64,000 bases of DNA. It comes from Tenrec ecaudatus. Taxonomy: Eukaryota > Chordata > Mammalia > Afrosoricida > Tenrecidae. Numbering within the stretch: the first letter of the stretch is position 1; each line of letters begins with the position of its first letter. Shown piece by piece: positions 49,725 through 61,405 of this stretch. The stretch is from positions 15,213,001 through 15,277,000 of the forward strand of contig NC_134546.1 of NCBI RefSeq assembly GCF_050624435.1. Direction: 5' to 3'. A program made the translations under genes and the position numbers. Under the pieces are notes generated by a model. That model searched no databases and had not been told where the DNA came from. It saw only the letters and a list, made by a program, of their open reading frames with translations.

Positions 49725-50600
49725 TTGTTTTTATGATGGTAAAATGTATGCAACAAAACATTAGTCATTCAGGCATCATCAAAACAAAAAATCATATCAT
49801 TGTGAAGAAGGGGGGAGTATGGAGTATAGACCCAAAGCCCATCTGTAGACAATTGGCCATCCCCTTGCAGAAGGGACGTGGGGAAGGGACGAGCCAGTCA
49901 GGGTGCAGAGTAGCAACGATGAAACATACAACTTTCCTCTAGTTCCTGAATGCTTCCTCCCCCCACTATCATGATGCCAATTCCACCTAACAAATCTGGC
50001 TAGACCAGAGGATGTACACTGCTACAGATAGGAACTGGAAACACAGGGAATCCAGGACAGATGGTCCCTTCAGGACCAGTGCTGAGAGTGGTGATACAGG
50101 GAGGGTGGAGGGAGAGTGGGATGGAAAGGGGGAACCGATTACAAGGATCTACATATAACCACCTCCCTGGGGGGATGGACAACAGAAAAGTGGGTGAAGG
50201 GAGACATTAGGCAGTGTAAGATATGACAAAATAATAATTTATAAATTATCAAGGGCTCATGAGGGAGGGGGTGGGGGGAGGGAGGGGAAAAATGCGGAGC
50301 TGATGCCAGGGGCTTAAGTGGAGAGCAAATGTTTTGAGAATGATGAGGGCAATGAATGTACAAATGTGCTTGACACAATTGATGCATGTATGGATTGTGA
50401 TAAGAGTTGTATGAGCTCCTAATAAAATTATTTTAAAATTTTTTAGTCATTTTAACCAAACTTAAATGTAGAGTGAGCAGCATTAATTACATCCACTATG
50501 CTGTGTAATTATCATTTTAACCACACTTAAATGTGCAGTGAGAGGCATTAGTTATGTTCACTATACTGTGCGGTCTTCACCACCCTCCGTTGTCAAACAC
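49725..50600 (+). repeat. Ancient L1 3' fragment with a 65-bp tandem duplication, split by a LINE insertion
   Basis: Left piece GATGGTAAAATGTATGCAAC; right piece ATTTTAACCAAACTTAAATG, then again ATTTTAACCACACTTAAATG 65 bases later, ending CTTCACCACCCTCCG. The layout matches old L1 3' ends ('...ACCATTTTTAAGTGTACAGTTCAGTGGCATT...'). Confidence 0.55.
49770..50442 (+). mobile_element. LINE 3'-end family, 673-bp sense copy with 9-bp TSD
   Basis: TTAGTCATT lies at 49761-49769 and 50443-50451. The insert has AAAATCATATCATTGTGAAG, AGCCCATCTGTAGACAATTG, AACTTTCCTCTAGTTCCTGA, TCAAGGGCTCATGAGGGAGG and AATAAAATTATTTTAAAATT. Confidence 0.92.
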
Positions 50601-50814
50601 TTTCATCAGAGGGTGAAAGGGATTGCTGTCACTTTCCTTTTCGCTGCTCTCATCCACGGCCAGATGGATCCTTAGCCTTCTGGGTGCTTCTGACTTATCA
50701 CAGCAGCCGGAGGAGAGTAAAAGTAAGGCCATATTCAGATTTTTTACATTCACTTGAGCTCCATAGCAGGCAGCAGATTTAAATCCAGCCATGTGGCGGG
50801 AGAACCATTGTTGC

Positions 50815-51812
50815 TGTCGTGTTGCTGGTGTCAGCTTGGCAGGCCGCCCGTAAAGACCCCACGTATCAGAGAACAGAATGTTCCCTTGTCCTGCCCCAAA
50901 CTCACAATTGTGGCGATGTTTGAACCCATTGCTGAATCAGTTCCTCTCATTGAGGGCTTCTTTCTCCTGCTCTACTACTTTACTAGGCAGGATGTCCTTC
51001 TGTAGGGACTGGTCTCTCTTTACAACGTGTCCAAAATATATACGCTGAAGTCTTGTCATCCTTGATACTAAGGAACATTTTGACTGGGCTTCTAAGACGT
51101 ATTTGTTCCTTCTTCTGACAAGTGCATGTACATTCAGTGTTCTTTGCCAACAACTCAATTCAAATGCATCGATTCTGCTCTAGTCTTCCTTATTCGTTGT
51201 CCGGCTTTCTCATGCCTACGAAGCGATTGAAAATGCCATGGCTTGGGTCAGGTGCACCCGAGTCCCCAAAGCGATGTCTTTGCTCTTTAACACTCTAAAG
51301 AGGTCTTGTGCAGAAGATCTGTCCAGTGCAGTATGTTGTTTGGTTTCTTGACTGCTGGTTCCACGAGCATTGATCGTGGATCCAGGTAAAATGAAATCCT
51401 TGATAGCTTCTATTTTTCCTCTGTTTCGCATCATGTTGTTTGCCGGTCCAGTTGCAATGATTTTGAGATTATATGTTGAGGTGTACATCCTTAAATAAGT
51501 ATTCTTTGATGTGCAGCAATAAGTGCTTCAATTTCCCTTCACTTTCAGGAAGCGAGGTTGTGTTATCTGCATGTTTCAGTTTTTACTAAGCCTTCCTCTA
51601 ATCTCCACGCAGTGCTTCTTCTTTATATAGTTTAGTTTCTCAGATTATTTACCGAACAAATGATCAAAAAGTATGATGCAAGGGTGCAGCTCTGACAAGC
51701 ATCTTTCATGATTTTCTTCTTGTTTGAGCACTGCTTCTTGGTCTACGTACAGGTCTGTATGCACAAAAATAAGTATTCTGAAATATCATATGTATTTCTC
51801 TGTTTAGTTCTT
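50815..51812 (-). mobile_element. RTE-class LINE, 1-kb antisense remnant
   Basis: The complement encodes HALVRRRNKYVLEAQSKCSL, RLQRIYFGHVVKRDQSLQKD and DLFRVLKSKDIALGTRVHLT, the RTE C-terminal region in order. On the + strand, GAAAATGCCATGGCTTGGGT and TTGACTGCTGGTTCCACGAG are shared with 36700-37900. The frame is broken. Confidence 0.87.
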
Positions 51813-51825
51813 AAGACTCCGAATT

Positions 51826-52448
51826 CCAGGGCCCATCTGTAGGCAATTGGACATCCCTTTACAGAAGGGTCACAGGAGGAGACGAGCCAGTCAGGGTGCA
51901 GTCAGTGTACAGTGTAGCAATGATGAAACATATAACTTTCCTTTAGTTCCTAAATGCTTCCTCCCCTCCACCCCCCACTATCATGATCCCAATTCTACCA
52001 TAGAAATCTGGCTAGACCAGAGGATGTACACTGATACAGATAGGAACTGGAAACACAGGGAATCCAGGACAGATGGTCCCTTCAGGACCAGTGCTGAGAG
52101 TGGTGATACCGAGAGGGTGGGATGGAAAGGGGAAACCAATTACAAGGATCTACATATAACCTCCTCCCTGGGGGGGATGGACAACAGAAAAGTGGGTGAA
52201 GGGAGACGTTGGACAGTGTAAGATATGACAAAATAATAATAATTTATAAATTATCAAGGATTCATGAGGGAGGGGTGTGGGGAGGGAGGGGAAAAACGAG
52301 GAACTAATAACAAGGGCTCAAGCAGAAGGCAAGTGTTTTGAGAATGATGATGGCAACAAATGTATAAATGTGCTTGACACAATGGATGGGTGGATGGATC
52401 ATGATAAGAGTTGTACGAGCCCTCAATAAAATGATTAAAACAAAACAA
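51826..52448 (+). mobile_element. LINE 3'-end family, 623-bp sense copy
   Basis: GGCCCATCTGTAGGCAATTG, GGAACTGGAAACACAGGGAA, TTATAAATTATCAAGGATTC and CAATAAAATGATTAAAACAA. Possible duplication AAGACTCCGAATT (51813-51825) / AATACTCCAGATT (52449-52461), 10 of 13 positions. It lies at the 5' side of an antisense RTE remnant. Confidence 0.88.
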
Positions 52449-52461
52449 AATACTCCAGATT

Positions 52462-53479
52462 TATTTCTTAATACGGAGAATATACTTGTTCTGGGATGGC
52501 TAGGTGATGAGAAAGGGATGGTGAGGGCGGAAACCCGCCCTTTCTAGCTCAGTCATGGTGGGAACATAAAGAAACGGCAGAACTGGGAGAACTTGTGACT
52601 GTCCGTCTCTAGGGCTTGTCATGCAGCATGTGAGGGGTTAAACAAATCAAAGGGGGAGAGGCTTTCCCTTCTCACAGGGACCCATGGATGGAGTTCCATG
52701 CCGAGAGAGCTGGTGACCATTGCAGAAAGAGAGGAACTCTAATTGACTCTTTGAGTCCATAGGGACAACTAGGGTCTTGTGATCATATCTGCCATTGTTT
52801 GGAGAAGACTGCCTCACAGTAGAAGATCAACGGGCTCTGGACTAGATGAAGGACTTAGAAGAGATTTGGGTCTGTAGTCAAGCAAGAGCTAAGAGTCAGC
52901 CTGATCAGCTGGACTGAGCTGTAAAGCAGAGCCATTTGTGCATCCGGTGACTGTCGGTAGCTGATGCCATAGAAGGTCCTTGTATGGCACAAGCCAACTC
53001 TGCCACTGTGTAACGGAAAGCTTTTAATAGAGTTTTATGTAGGCATACTAAGATCTGACATTTAAAAAGTCACTTTGGTTGCTGTTTGGGAAAAGGATAG
53101 ATGGGAGTAAATATAAAAATAGAGTTGGGACAAAATAGTAGTAGCGCTGGCAGGCAGTGATGGAGGCGTAAATAAGTGAAATTGAAGAGGAGTCAAATAT
53201 TGGGTACATTGTGGAGGAAGAATGAACTGATTTATTGATGAAAGTCTCCAGGGGTTTGGGCTTGGACAGTTGGATTCATGGTTGAACTGCGACAGGGAAA
53301 ACGCCAGAAAGACAAGGCACTTTCTACTTAAATCCCCACCGTCTATGCTTACATAGACTGACGTCAGAAACTGCGAATTTCAGAACCTGCCACACTTTAC
53401 TAAGAGACTTTCATTCTAGAATGAATTTCCAATATGCTGCCTGTGATATTTACAAAATCTCATGTCAGCTCAAGAGTAT
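52462..53479. other. No recognised family
   Basis: About 1 kb without landmarks. A small perfect inverted repeat GGGCGGAAACCCGCCC sits near 52526; no terminator or RNA context. Confidence 0.4.
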
Positions 53480-53913
53480 GAAGTCAACCAGTCATAGCCT
53501 GGTGATGCCTCCTAGTGGGCATGACCATCTCAAGAGGATTCTGGGAACTTCTTTGCTTGCTTTGCTTCACCTTCCTGCTGACAAGCCACATGGAGTCACC
53601 ATGAGACCTGAGTGAGCCATGTGGCACAGACCTGTGCCAGCCCTGTGATGCTTCCATCACCACTGGATCCACAAGACTTTTTACCCACCAGCCTGTGATC
53701 TTCCCGCACTCGGCAGCATTGCATGTGTTATATGAGTCTGAAGAGGAATTTCTAAACTAGTATAGAATTTATGGGCTAATATCAGATGTATGGACTTGAC
53801 CTGGACTGGGCTGGAATGTTTTCTTAATGTATAATTACTCTTTGATATAAAGCTGTCTTACACATAGATGAGTGTCTCTGGATTTGTTTCTCTAATCAAC
53901 CTGGATTAACACA
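53480..53913 (+). mobile_element. Solo LTR family B, sense
   Basis: ATGCTTCCATCACCACTGGA, TGATCTTCCCGCACTCGGCA, ATGGACTTGACCTGGACTGG, TTGATATAAAGCTG and the end GTTTCTCTAATCAACCTGGA then TTAACACA. The 5' boundary is uncertain. Confidence 0.68.
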
Positions 53914-54713
53914 TTAGAGTACCTTAGGAGTAGCGTCCTAAAGAAAGAACGCATGCAAGGGTGCATGGACACTTGCTTGACCTCTGTCTGAGGGTAGTGT
54001 TTCTTTGGCTAGCTCGAGGTTAGATAAAGCCCCACTCTTTACGCCACTGTTTTCCGAAATGGACATGGGACATGCAGTTTTGATTCCTAGAAGTTGTCTT
54101 TGGTTTTTCCTGTTTGAAATGGCAAAATGAATGTGATTAATGTATATTTTGAGCTCATGGGGCAAAATGGTCCCTTGAACTTCTCTGAACCCATGCTGCT
54201 TAGTTGAAAAGGCTGGCAGAAGGTCAAAATGGCTGATAGAAGGCCCCGCCCTGAATTAATGCAGCCAGAGGTTCAAGGCCATATTCCATAAGAATGGGAT
54301 AGGTTAGACAAGATAAATAAGATTGAATTTGACTTTTAAGAATTGAGTTTAGGATCCGGCTGTCCTAGGTTTATACTGCTTTCTTTTACTTATTGTTATT
54401 GACTTTATGTGTATTAGAAATGATTATATTAGGAAGTATGAAAATACAGCATTTGTAATCTCACTGTCTTCAGCATTAATTTGAATTTTTAAATGGGTTG
54501 GGACACTCCTGCAAAGAAGGTTCTGAAGAGATAAGTCCCATCCACTGTGTTGAGTGCTCTGGACATTTGAATTTGAAGAGACTTGCATAGGGGGCTGTTT
54601 ACAGACTTAAATAACTAAATAGATAGATAAACAAACAAACAAATAGACCTGAGAAATAGAGCTGAGAGCTGTGGGAAAGACTTGTCACTTTTGAGTCTCT
54701 CACCTAACCCAGT
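53914..54713. other. No recognised feature
   Basis: Ordinary, moderately A+T-rich sequence with a short (AAAC)n-like run near 54630. Confidence 0.4.
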
Positions 54714-55255
54714 GTCTCAGCTTCCTCAGGCTGCCGTCACAAAGTTCCACGAAGGGGGTGGATTTAAACAACGGTAACTTATTATCTAATGTTTCCTTTG
54801 GGGGTTGAACGACCCTTTCGCAGGGGTCGCCTAAGACCATATTTCTGATGGTCTCAGGAACCGCGGCAGCTCCCCTCTATCCATCTCCATGTGGTCTGCC
54901 CACACGCAGATACGCCCACATACGGGGTCACCACAACATGAGGAGCTGTATTCAAGGGTCGCGGCATCAGGAAGGTTGAGAACCACTGCTCTCCAGGCTA
55001 GAAGTCCAAGTCGGGGTGTCAGTGATTTCTTCTAAGGGCTCTGAGAGCAATTGTTTCATGCCTCTCTTAGTTTCCCGTGGCCCCCTCCAGTCCTTGGCTT
55101 CCCGATGCCTCTCCACATGGGCAGATTTCCTCTGGGTCGGCCCCGTTCCTTCAATAAGCTCAGCACTCAGGTAGGTTAAGGATTGCCCATGGTAATCCTA
55201 AGGCCTCATGTTAATAAATATTTCCATCAAAGACCCTACCAGGGTAAATAAAAAT
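54714..55255 (+). repeat. Ancient mammalian repeat, split by a SPIN element
   Basis: Left piece to 54794: CTTCCTCAGGCTGCCGTCAC, AAAGTTCCACGAAGGG. Right piece from 54989: CAGGCTAGAAGTCCAAGTCG, GTCAGTGATTTCTTCTAAGG, GTAATCCTAAGGCCTCATGT. This is the same family as 47393-47620; class not assigned. Confidence 0.55.
54795..54988. mobile_element. SPIN-type hAT element, left terminus missing
   Basis: It begins at CCTTTGGGGGTTGAACGACC (about 28 bases of the left end are absent) and ends AGGAAGGTTGAGAACCACTG. It shares TTTCTGATGGTCTCA.GAACC and GCCCACA.GCAGA.ACGCCCA with the 480-bp copy at 8928. It sits inside an ancient repeat. Confidence 0.85.
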
Positions 55256-55931
55256 GTACTAGTATGAGGGCTTCAGCTTATACATGCACAGGTTTAGGGT
55301 TTTTTTTTTAATTAAAAAAGTTCTTTTAAGGGTTAGTTTAAGAAATGAGTTTAAATATGTCCCTGAAATCAGAGGATGGTTGCAGAAAGTTCTCTCCGTT
55401 ATAGTCTGGTCTTCATCTTGTTTGGGTGCCTTTGGAAACTAGGCCCAATCAGGACAGCGGCTTCTGGGGTGGGGGTGGGAGGGGCTGCTGAGCTAATTCA
55501 ATAAGGCAGAAATAGAGAGAGGTCAGTAAAGGAGGCTGTGTTTGGTGGCCTCCCAAGGGATCTCCCTGATGGTTTCTTGAAGGACATAAAGGCAATCAAA
55601 AGGCTTCTTCTGAAGGAATTCTATGAAAATGGATGACTACATTGGTAAGAAAATGACCAAGAAATTTGTGTTAACGATCTCCCACCACCACCCCAGCCTG
55701 ACAGTGCACCTGCTCATTCTTCAAGGGTAGTAAGGGCTATCTGAGTGGAATTTCAAGTTCACTGGGAAACCTTACCTCTCCGACCCTATAGCCGGGACCT
55801 TGCTCCTTCACATGTTCCAGACTCAAAGAATACTTGAGAGGAACACACTTTTCCTCCTTGAGCCATACAGCTCTACTTTGGAGTGATGTCAATGGAGGAG
55901 TACACAGTGCTTCAGGGTAGGGCTGGAGAGA
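55256..55931. other. No recognised feature
   Basis: Ordinary sequence up to a family A LTR. Confidence 0.4.
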
Positions 55932-56458
55932 TGGAAAGCCAACCTGGCCGATAACCACAGGTGGGATTAATTGAAGGGCGGAGAGATAACTGGCTCAGCG
56001 AGCCTCGCCTTTCTTGTCTCTTGCTCTTTGACCAGTATGCGGCTGCCTTGCTTGTTCTGTGCCTCAATTTGCAAGCTACACTACCTGTGGGACACCTAAC
56101 CCCTGGACTGTGCCGCTGTAATTTGAGGTTCCTTCAAGACCTGCTTCACCACACTATTGGAATATATGTCTCTTGAGCTGGGGACTGTCGGACCCTGTCA
56201 TCTGGCTGACTGTTGGTGACCTGCCTTGCTGTTTGCTTCCTGTGCCCAGATATCCTGAATTGCTCTACAGAGGACTACCCGGCGGCCCTCAAGACTTGAA
56301 GGACTGCCAGTGTCTCACAGGAGTGAGTTACACTGAGCCATTTGTACTGCTTTATGGAATAATTAACTGTTTATTTCTTATATCTCTCTATATAAATAAA
56401 TATATATAAAATTACTAACATTCTGGTTTTGTTTCTCTAGAGAACCCTGTCTAACATA
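55932..56458 (+). mobile_element. Solo LTR family A, sense
   Basis: CCAACCTGGCCGATAACCAC, GCGGAGAGATAACTGGCTCA, CTGTAATTTGAGGTTCCTTC, AGAGGACTACCCGGCGGCCC and the end TTCTCTAGAGAACCCTGTCT then AACATA. Closely parallel to 31594-32197 over its length; no clear flanking duplication. Confidence 0.72.
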
Positions 56459-56976
56459 ATTACTAATAACAAAAGAGACCTATTTAAAAAGAAAAACATA
56501 TGAACAAACATGTAAGCTAAAAGAATAAAAAGGGAATTATTAAGAAGAACAAAAGGTGAGCCAATGATTCCAAAATTTAATCAATTAGGTTAAAAACAGG
56601 AACATAAATAAATAAATACAAACAAACGATGAAATAGCTAAAGAAACACATCTACATGCCAAACTTAGGGTCAAGTAACAATAATACATGAAGGATTAAA
56701 ATGAACATTTTAAAGTCAAGGACAAACAGGTTAAAGGAAGAAGATCCCAGATGCCATCATTTAGAAGGGTCAAAATCATGAGGAAGCTAAAATAAACTAA
56801 AGAATAAACATTGAGCAAAAATAGAGAGGTGACAAGGGAGAAAAGCACAAAATCAAAATGTGAAAACTTGCTAAAATTCATCTCCAGTCCCCAGTGGAAT
56901 GGAGGTCTGAAAAAAAAAAAAACACCCCACCATTTAAAAAAGAACAAACAGCATTGGCAAGACATATGAAGTCTGC
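56459..56976. other. A-rich sequence, possible old LINE body
   Basis: Strong A bias (many AAAGAA/AACAAA words), as in the sense strand of LINE coding sequence, but no diagnostic motif. Confidence 0.35.
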
Positions 56977-56992
56977 AGAGTGACTTCTGGGA

Positions 56993-57418
56993 AGTACACG
57001 CGTACCGATAAGAACTGGAAACACAGGGAATCCAGGGCAGATAAACCCCTCAGGATCAATAATGAGAGTGGCGATACCAGGAGGGGCAGGGGAAGGTGGG
57101 GGAGAAAGAGGGAACTGATCACAATGATCTATATATAACCCCCTCCCTGGGACAGACAACAGAAAAGTGGGTGAAGGGAGACATCGGTCAGTGTAAGACA
57201 TGACAAAATAATAATAATTTACAAATTATCAAGGGTTCGGGAGGGAGGGAGAGTAGGAGAGGGAGTGGGGAAAATGAGGAGCTGATACCAAGGACTCAAG
57301 TAGAAAGCAAATGTTTTGAGAATGATGATGGCAACAAATGTACAAATGTACTTGACACGATGGATGTGTGGATTGTGATAAGAGTTGTATGAGCCCCTGA
57401 TAAACTGATTTTTAAAAA
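56993..57418 (+). mobile_element. LINE 3'-end family, 426-bp sense copy with 16-bp TSD
   Basis: AGAGTGACTTCTGGGA (56977-56992) and AGAGTGACCTCTGGGA (57419-57434) flank it with one change. The insert starts AGTACACGCGTACCGATAAG and ends CTGATAAACTGATTTTTAAA, where the usual AATAAA is mutated to GATAAA. Confidence 0.92.
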
Positions 57419-57434
57419 AGAGTGACCTCTGGGA

Positions 57435-57905
57435 CAGTCGGCTCCTTTTGTAGTGCTTCTTGAGGGCAGAGGTGACCTGCACTGCTAGAGGGCCCCTTTA
57501 ATGCCTGTTGGTCAACAATGAGTCAGTAGCTTTGGGCATCACTAGGATCTAGTGTCGACAGTATCTCAATTGTCCTCTCTCTGCTCCTGTTTGATATTAC
57601 ACAAAACTGCAATACAGAAAATATAAGAGGTACAACAGCGTTCCTTGAATGTGAATGTGTTGTTCCTGTCGTCTATGACTTTGGGCACAAAAGCACTCCA
57701 GGCTGAGACTGGCCGGGGAAGACAGCCGAATCACTCAACATTATTAGCTTCTGGAACAGTTTTCCCTCACCCTCTTAGCAAACCCTGCCCTATTTTGCCA
57801 CTCGACCGTCCCAGGAGACTCTGGCCCTTGCATTTCATATCTAGCAGCTCAGATCTAAAAATATACTAGCAATCATTCGCCATTACTGAAGAAAAGAAAT
57901 ATCCA
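57435..57905. other. No recognised feature
   Basis: Ordinary sequence between a LINE copy and a SINE. Confidence 0.4.
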
Positions 57906-57909
57906 AAAG

Positions 57910-58076
57910 GCGTGAACTAATTTCAATTCATAGCAGGACAGAGCAGAACTGCTTCCTGGGGCTCCCGAGGCGGTGCACCTTCACAGAGGCTGATGTTCTC
58001 ATCTTGCTCCCAGAGGGACTGCTGGGTTTGAACCACCAACCTTTCAGGTAGCAGGCAATGCCTAACCACACCCCAG
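57910..58076 (-). repeat. AfroSINE, antisense, diverged
   Basis: CAGAGCAGAACTGCTTCCTG, TCTTGCTCCCAGAGGGACTG, GGTTTGAACCACCAACCTTT and GCCTAACCACACCCC. Confidence 0.82.
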
Positions 58077-58079
58077 TAA

Positions 58080-58570
58080 GAATAGGCTGAGTGAAAACAA
58101 AAACAAAACAGAGAACAAATGCTGACCAGGTTGTGGGGAAGTTGGTGCTGGTGGAACAACCAGATGATATGATAAACAGTACGGCACTTCCTTAAAAAAC
58201 TAGAAATAGAGAGATATGATCCAACAATCTTAGAGAAACAAGAGCAGAGACACGAGGAAATCTATGCACACCCACATTCATCACAAAACTCTCCACAATC
58301 GCACCCAGAGGGAAATGACAGGTGTGCCTATCAGGGCATGAATGGATTAACGGACTTTGGAACACACATACAATGGCATACTACGAATAATGACGAATCT
58401 TAGAAACATCTCGCAGCATGGATGGGTCTGGAGGACATCGCACTGGGTGAAGTAAGTCAAACACCAAGGACAGCTATCATACGAGACCACTATGATAAAC
58501 AGTAAGGACAGGCTTGCACACAGAAAGGAACGTTCCGTGACGATTGCTAGGGAGGCCAGAGGAGGGATAG
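58080..58570 (+). mobile_element. Old L1 ORF2 end, sense
   Basis: CTGACCAGGTTGTGGGGAAG, TATCAGGGCATGAATGGATT, CAATGGCATACTACGAATAA and AGTAAGTCAAACACCAAGGA follow L1 ORF2 C-terminal order. Not open. Confidence 0.68.
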
Positions 58571-58587
58571 GAGTAGCATTAATTAGG

Positions 58588-59020
58588 TATTGTTGTTAGG
58601 GGCTACAGAGTCCATTTTGACTCGTGTGTGCGTCTGAACAGAACCTGCCCTGTCCTGTGCCATCTTCATGATCATTGCTATGTTTGAGTCCGTCGTTGCA
58701 GCCACCATATCAATCGATCTTGTTGAGGGACATCTTTTTGTTGACCCTCGGAGCACTGTGACAATATGTCTGAAGTTCACGGGACCAAGTCTCGCCATCC
58801 TCGCTTCAAAGGAGCATTCTTGTACTTCCAACATAGGTTTGTGCTTCTGGCAATCCATGCTATATTCAACATTCATTGCCAACACCATAATTCAAAGGCA
58901 CCCATTCCAAGGTCTTCCTTAGTCATCGTCCAGTTTTCCATGTACACGAAGGGGTTGGCATCACCATGGCTTTGTCGGGTACGCCTTGGTTTTCAAAGTG
59001 ATGTCTTTGTTTTAACAATT
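58588..59020 (-). mobile_element. RTE 3' fragment, antisense
   Basis: ATTGTTGTTAGGGGCTACAG, GTTGCAGCCACCATATCAAT, TCGATCTTGTTGAGGG and TCTGGCAATCCATGCTATAT match the complement of the RTE 3' end, beginning at its (GTT) tail. Confidence 0.83.
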
Positions 59021-59089
59021 TAGAGAGATTATTATTAATATTATTGCTATTTGGTGCGATACATCATTTGATTTCCCGGCTATTATTTT

Positions 59090-59640
59090 CATGGAAAGGG
59101 AGCCCTGCTAGCCAATCTTCAGCAATACCTTCTTGTCGGGGTCTCTTCCGGTGATGGGATTCCTGTCATCTGTGGACCAGTCATCTTGTGGGTGTTTCAC
59201 GGGACCTTCGGGCTTGCTTCACCCCCTTTTCTGAATGTTCCTCACCTTCGTATCAAGGGTTTTGTCCTGTGTCACTAATTCTGGCTTCCACTGATTCAAT
59301 TATACTCCCTTCTGCTCTCCATTTCTGAAACTTAGTTGGCAATTTTCTAGATTCTAAATTCTAGAAATGTTCTTAATTTCTAGTTGTTGTTTTTGCATTT
59401 CTAGCTGTCTATGCAGTGGTTGTCTGTTTCTTGCACGTTTTCCTGGCTTCTTTTAGAGTTTTGTCTGTATTTTCTTGGATCTCTTTCTTGATCTCTTGAA
59501 GAGCCCTTAATATAAGTCTTGGCTTCCCTATTCAGAATTCTCATTGCTATTTATTTCTCAGGAAATTTTCTTGCCCTGTATTTGGGTGACTTGTTTGAAT
59601 CATCTTGTTCTTCTTCTGTGTGTGATTTGATGTTGTTGGT
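59090..59640 (-). mobile_element. L1 ORF1-like coiled-coil region, antisense
   Basis: The complement reads, in broken frame, LQEIKKEIQENTDKTLKEAR, KTCKKQTTT and SIIESVEARISDTGQNP. This heptad-rich sequence is like the coiled coil and its exit in L1 ORF1. It lies between two inverted RTE pieces. It has several stops and is non-functional. Assignment rests on resemblance only. Confidence 0.5.
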
Positions 59641-59950
59641 TGTCTCTGAAATTACCATGCACTGCCAAAAGAACAAACAAATCTATCTTGGAACAAATAC
59701 CACCTTGCCTTAGAGGCGAGGATAGTGAGACTTCGTCTCACGTACTGTGGACATGTTGTCGAGAGAGACCAGAGCCTTGGAGGACATCATGCTTGGTGAA
59801 GTTGGGTGTGAAAAGGAGGACGGCCCTTGATGAGATGGATGTACACTGTGGCTGCAATGATGGGCTCAAACTCGTGAGGATGGTGGCGTTTTGTTCTACT
59901 GGAATGAGTCAGAAATGGTTCAATGCCAGTGAGTTGGTATAGAAGGCTGG
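59640..59950 (+). mobile_element. RTE 3' fragment, sense
   Basis: CACTGCCAAAAGAACAAACA, AGTGAGACTTCGTCTCACGT, TGGACATGTTGTCGAGAGAG, CATCATGCTTGGTGAAGTTG and ATGAGATGGATGTACACTGT are in RTE order. Confidence 0.83.
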
Positions 59951-61405
59951 TGGGGCACTTCCAACTAGGTCGCCATCTTGGGCTCTCTCAAACGTGGAGG
60001 AATCGTATATTTGACTTTTTATTTCCTTGCTTAACCCCCTAAAGCTCTTGGCCCACTCTTCCCGCAGTTATTCATGTCTAAGTAAGACTAAAATAAAAGA
60101 AATTGAGACGTGTTTCTACCCTTTATTTATGAGTTCCTTTTACAGTCTTGTCATATAGGGGACTAGAGATTATTCAGAATGTTAGGGAAAGGGTGGGAAC
60201 TTTCTTTCACTTAATGACCATTAAACCCTAAATACCTGAGTCTCAGCTTTTGGAATGAACAACTTCAGAGCTCACCTTTGCAGTTTCTTACTTACTATCT
60301 GATTCCCAGGAATGCCATCATTTGGGGGGTTGGGGTTTAGAAAGAAAACGGGTAGACTATATAATTTCTCCCGGGAAAAGAGCTGCATAGGATAATGATG
60401 TGTGTGTGAATAAATGCAAAAGCTGACTTCACGTCCCTTTACCTGTCCCCCTGAAGATGAATACAGAGCCCAGAGCTGGGTGGGTGCGTTGGGATGAGCA
60501 GGCTCTTCATTGCCGTGTTCTAGTCTCCGAGAGCTGAGGCTGTTGGCCATTTTGTGGCTCAGCTGATGTTTGTTCTCTGTGAGGAAAGCCTAAGTCTCTC
60601 TACACCTATCTTCCTCCCTAGATGGGCTGTTCCAGCTCTGTCATTTTGAACTAAAATGGTCTGGACAGAGTCCGAATTCTAAGATTTTCCTGTAAGAAAA
60701 CAGGGTTGAAGGAGAAACTTTCTTCTTGTGCGCTTCCAGCTCTTTGCCTGGTTTAAACAGAAATAGTGCTCCCTCTGGTGGTGGCTGAAAAGCACTGACC
60801 AGACTTCGAGGCTGAGGCCGCTCTCTCCTAGTTCAAACAGACCTTGATGGTGAGTTACATTGTTTCTGTGACCCTCAATTTCTACATCTTTAATATGAGA
60901 ATGTTGAAAACGACCATTGAGGATTGTTTTATGGGGTAAAATCACGCAGAAGGTAATTACTTAGCCGGTGAAAGATATCATTACAATTTAATAGTTTTGA
61001 GGAAGAAAGCTCAGGTTGTAAAGTATAATATTCAATATTGGGTTGCTTTTGAATCTGAGTCAATAAACATGTTGAAGAACCACGTATCAACCCAACGAGC
61101 TTTGGGATATGTAATGCACAAGCATAGTACTTGTAATCTTTTAAAAAATTATCAGGTAAGAAATGTGTCTTCAATTAAAAACCCCTTTATAAAATTGGAT
61201 GTCCATCTTAGTTACAGTATTAGATTCAACTAACAAAAAACTCCCCAACAAGATTATGCATATGTGCAAACACATACATTTATGTATGTATGCATATGTG
61301 TGGGAACAAATAGGGGGAGATCACTACAAAGGAACAATACTGGAAGCATTTCAATTAAAGTAAGGGGAACAAGGCCAAGACACCCCTGCTCCTTTCATTC
61401 CGGCT
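59951..61405. other. No recognised feature
   Basis: About 1.4 kb without SINE or LINE landmarks, one of the longer unique stretches of the intergenic part. Short A+T-rich frames only. Confidence 0.45.

Noticed and set aside
52526..52541. GGGCGGAAACCCGCCC hairpin as a terminator or RNA element
   Set aside because: Isolated short inverted repeat with no T-run or RNA gene context in a eukaryotic intergenic stretch.
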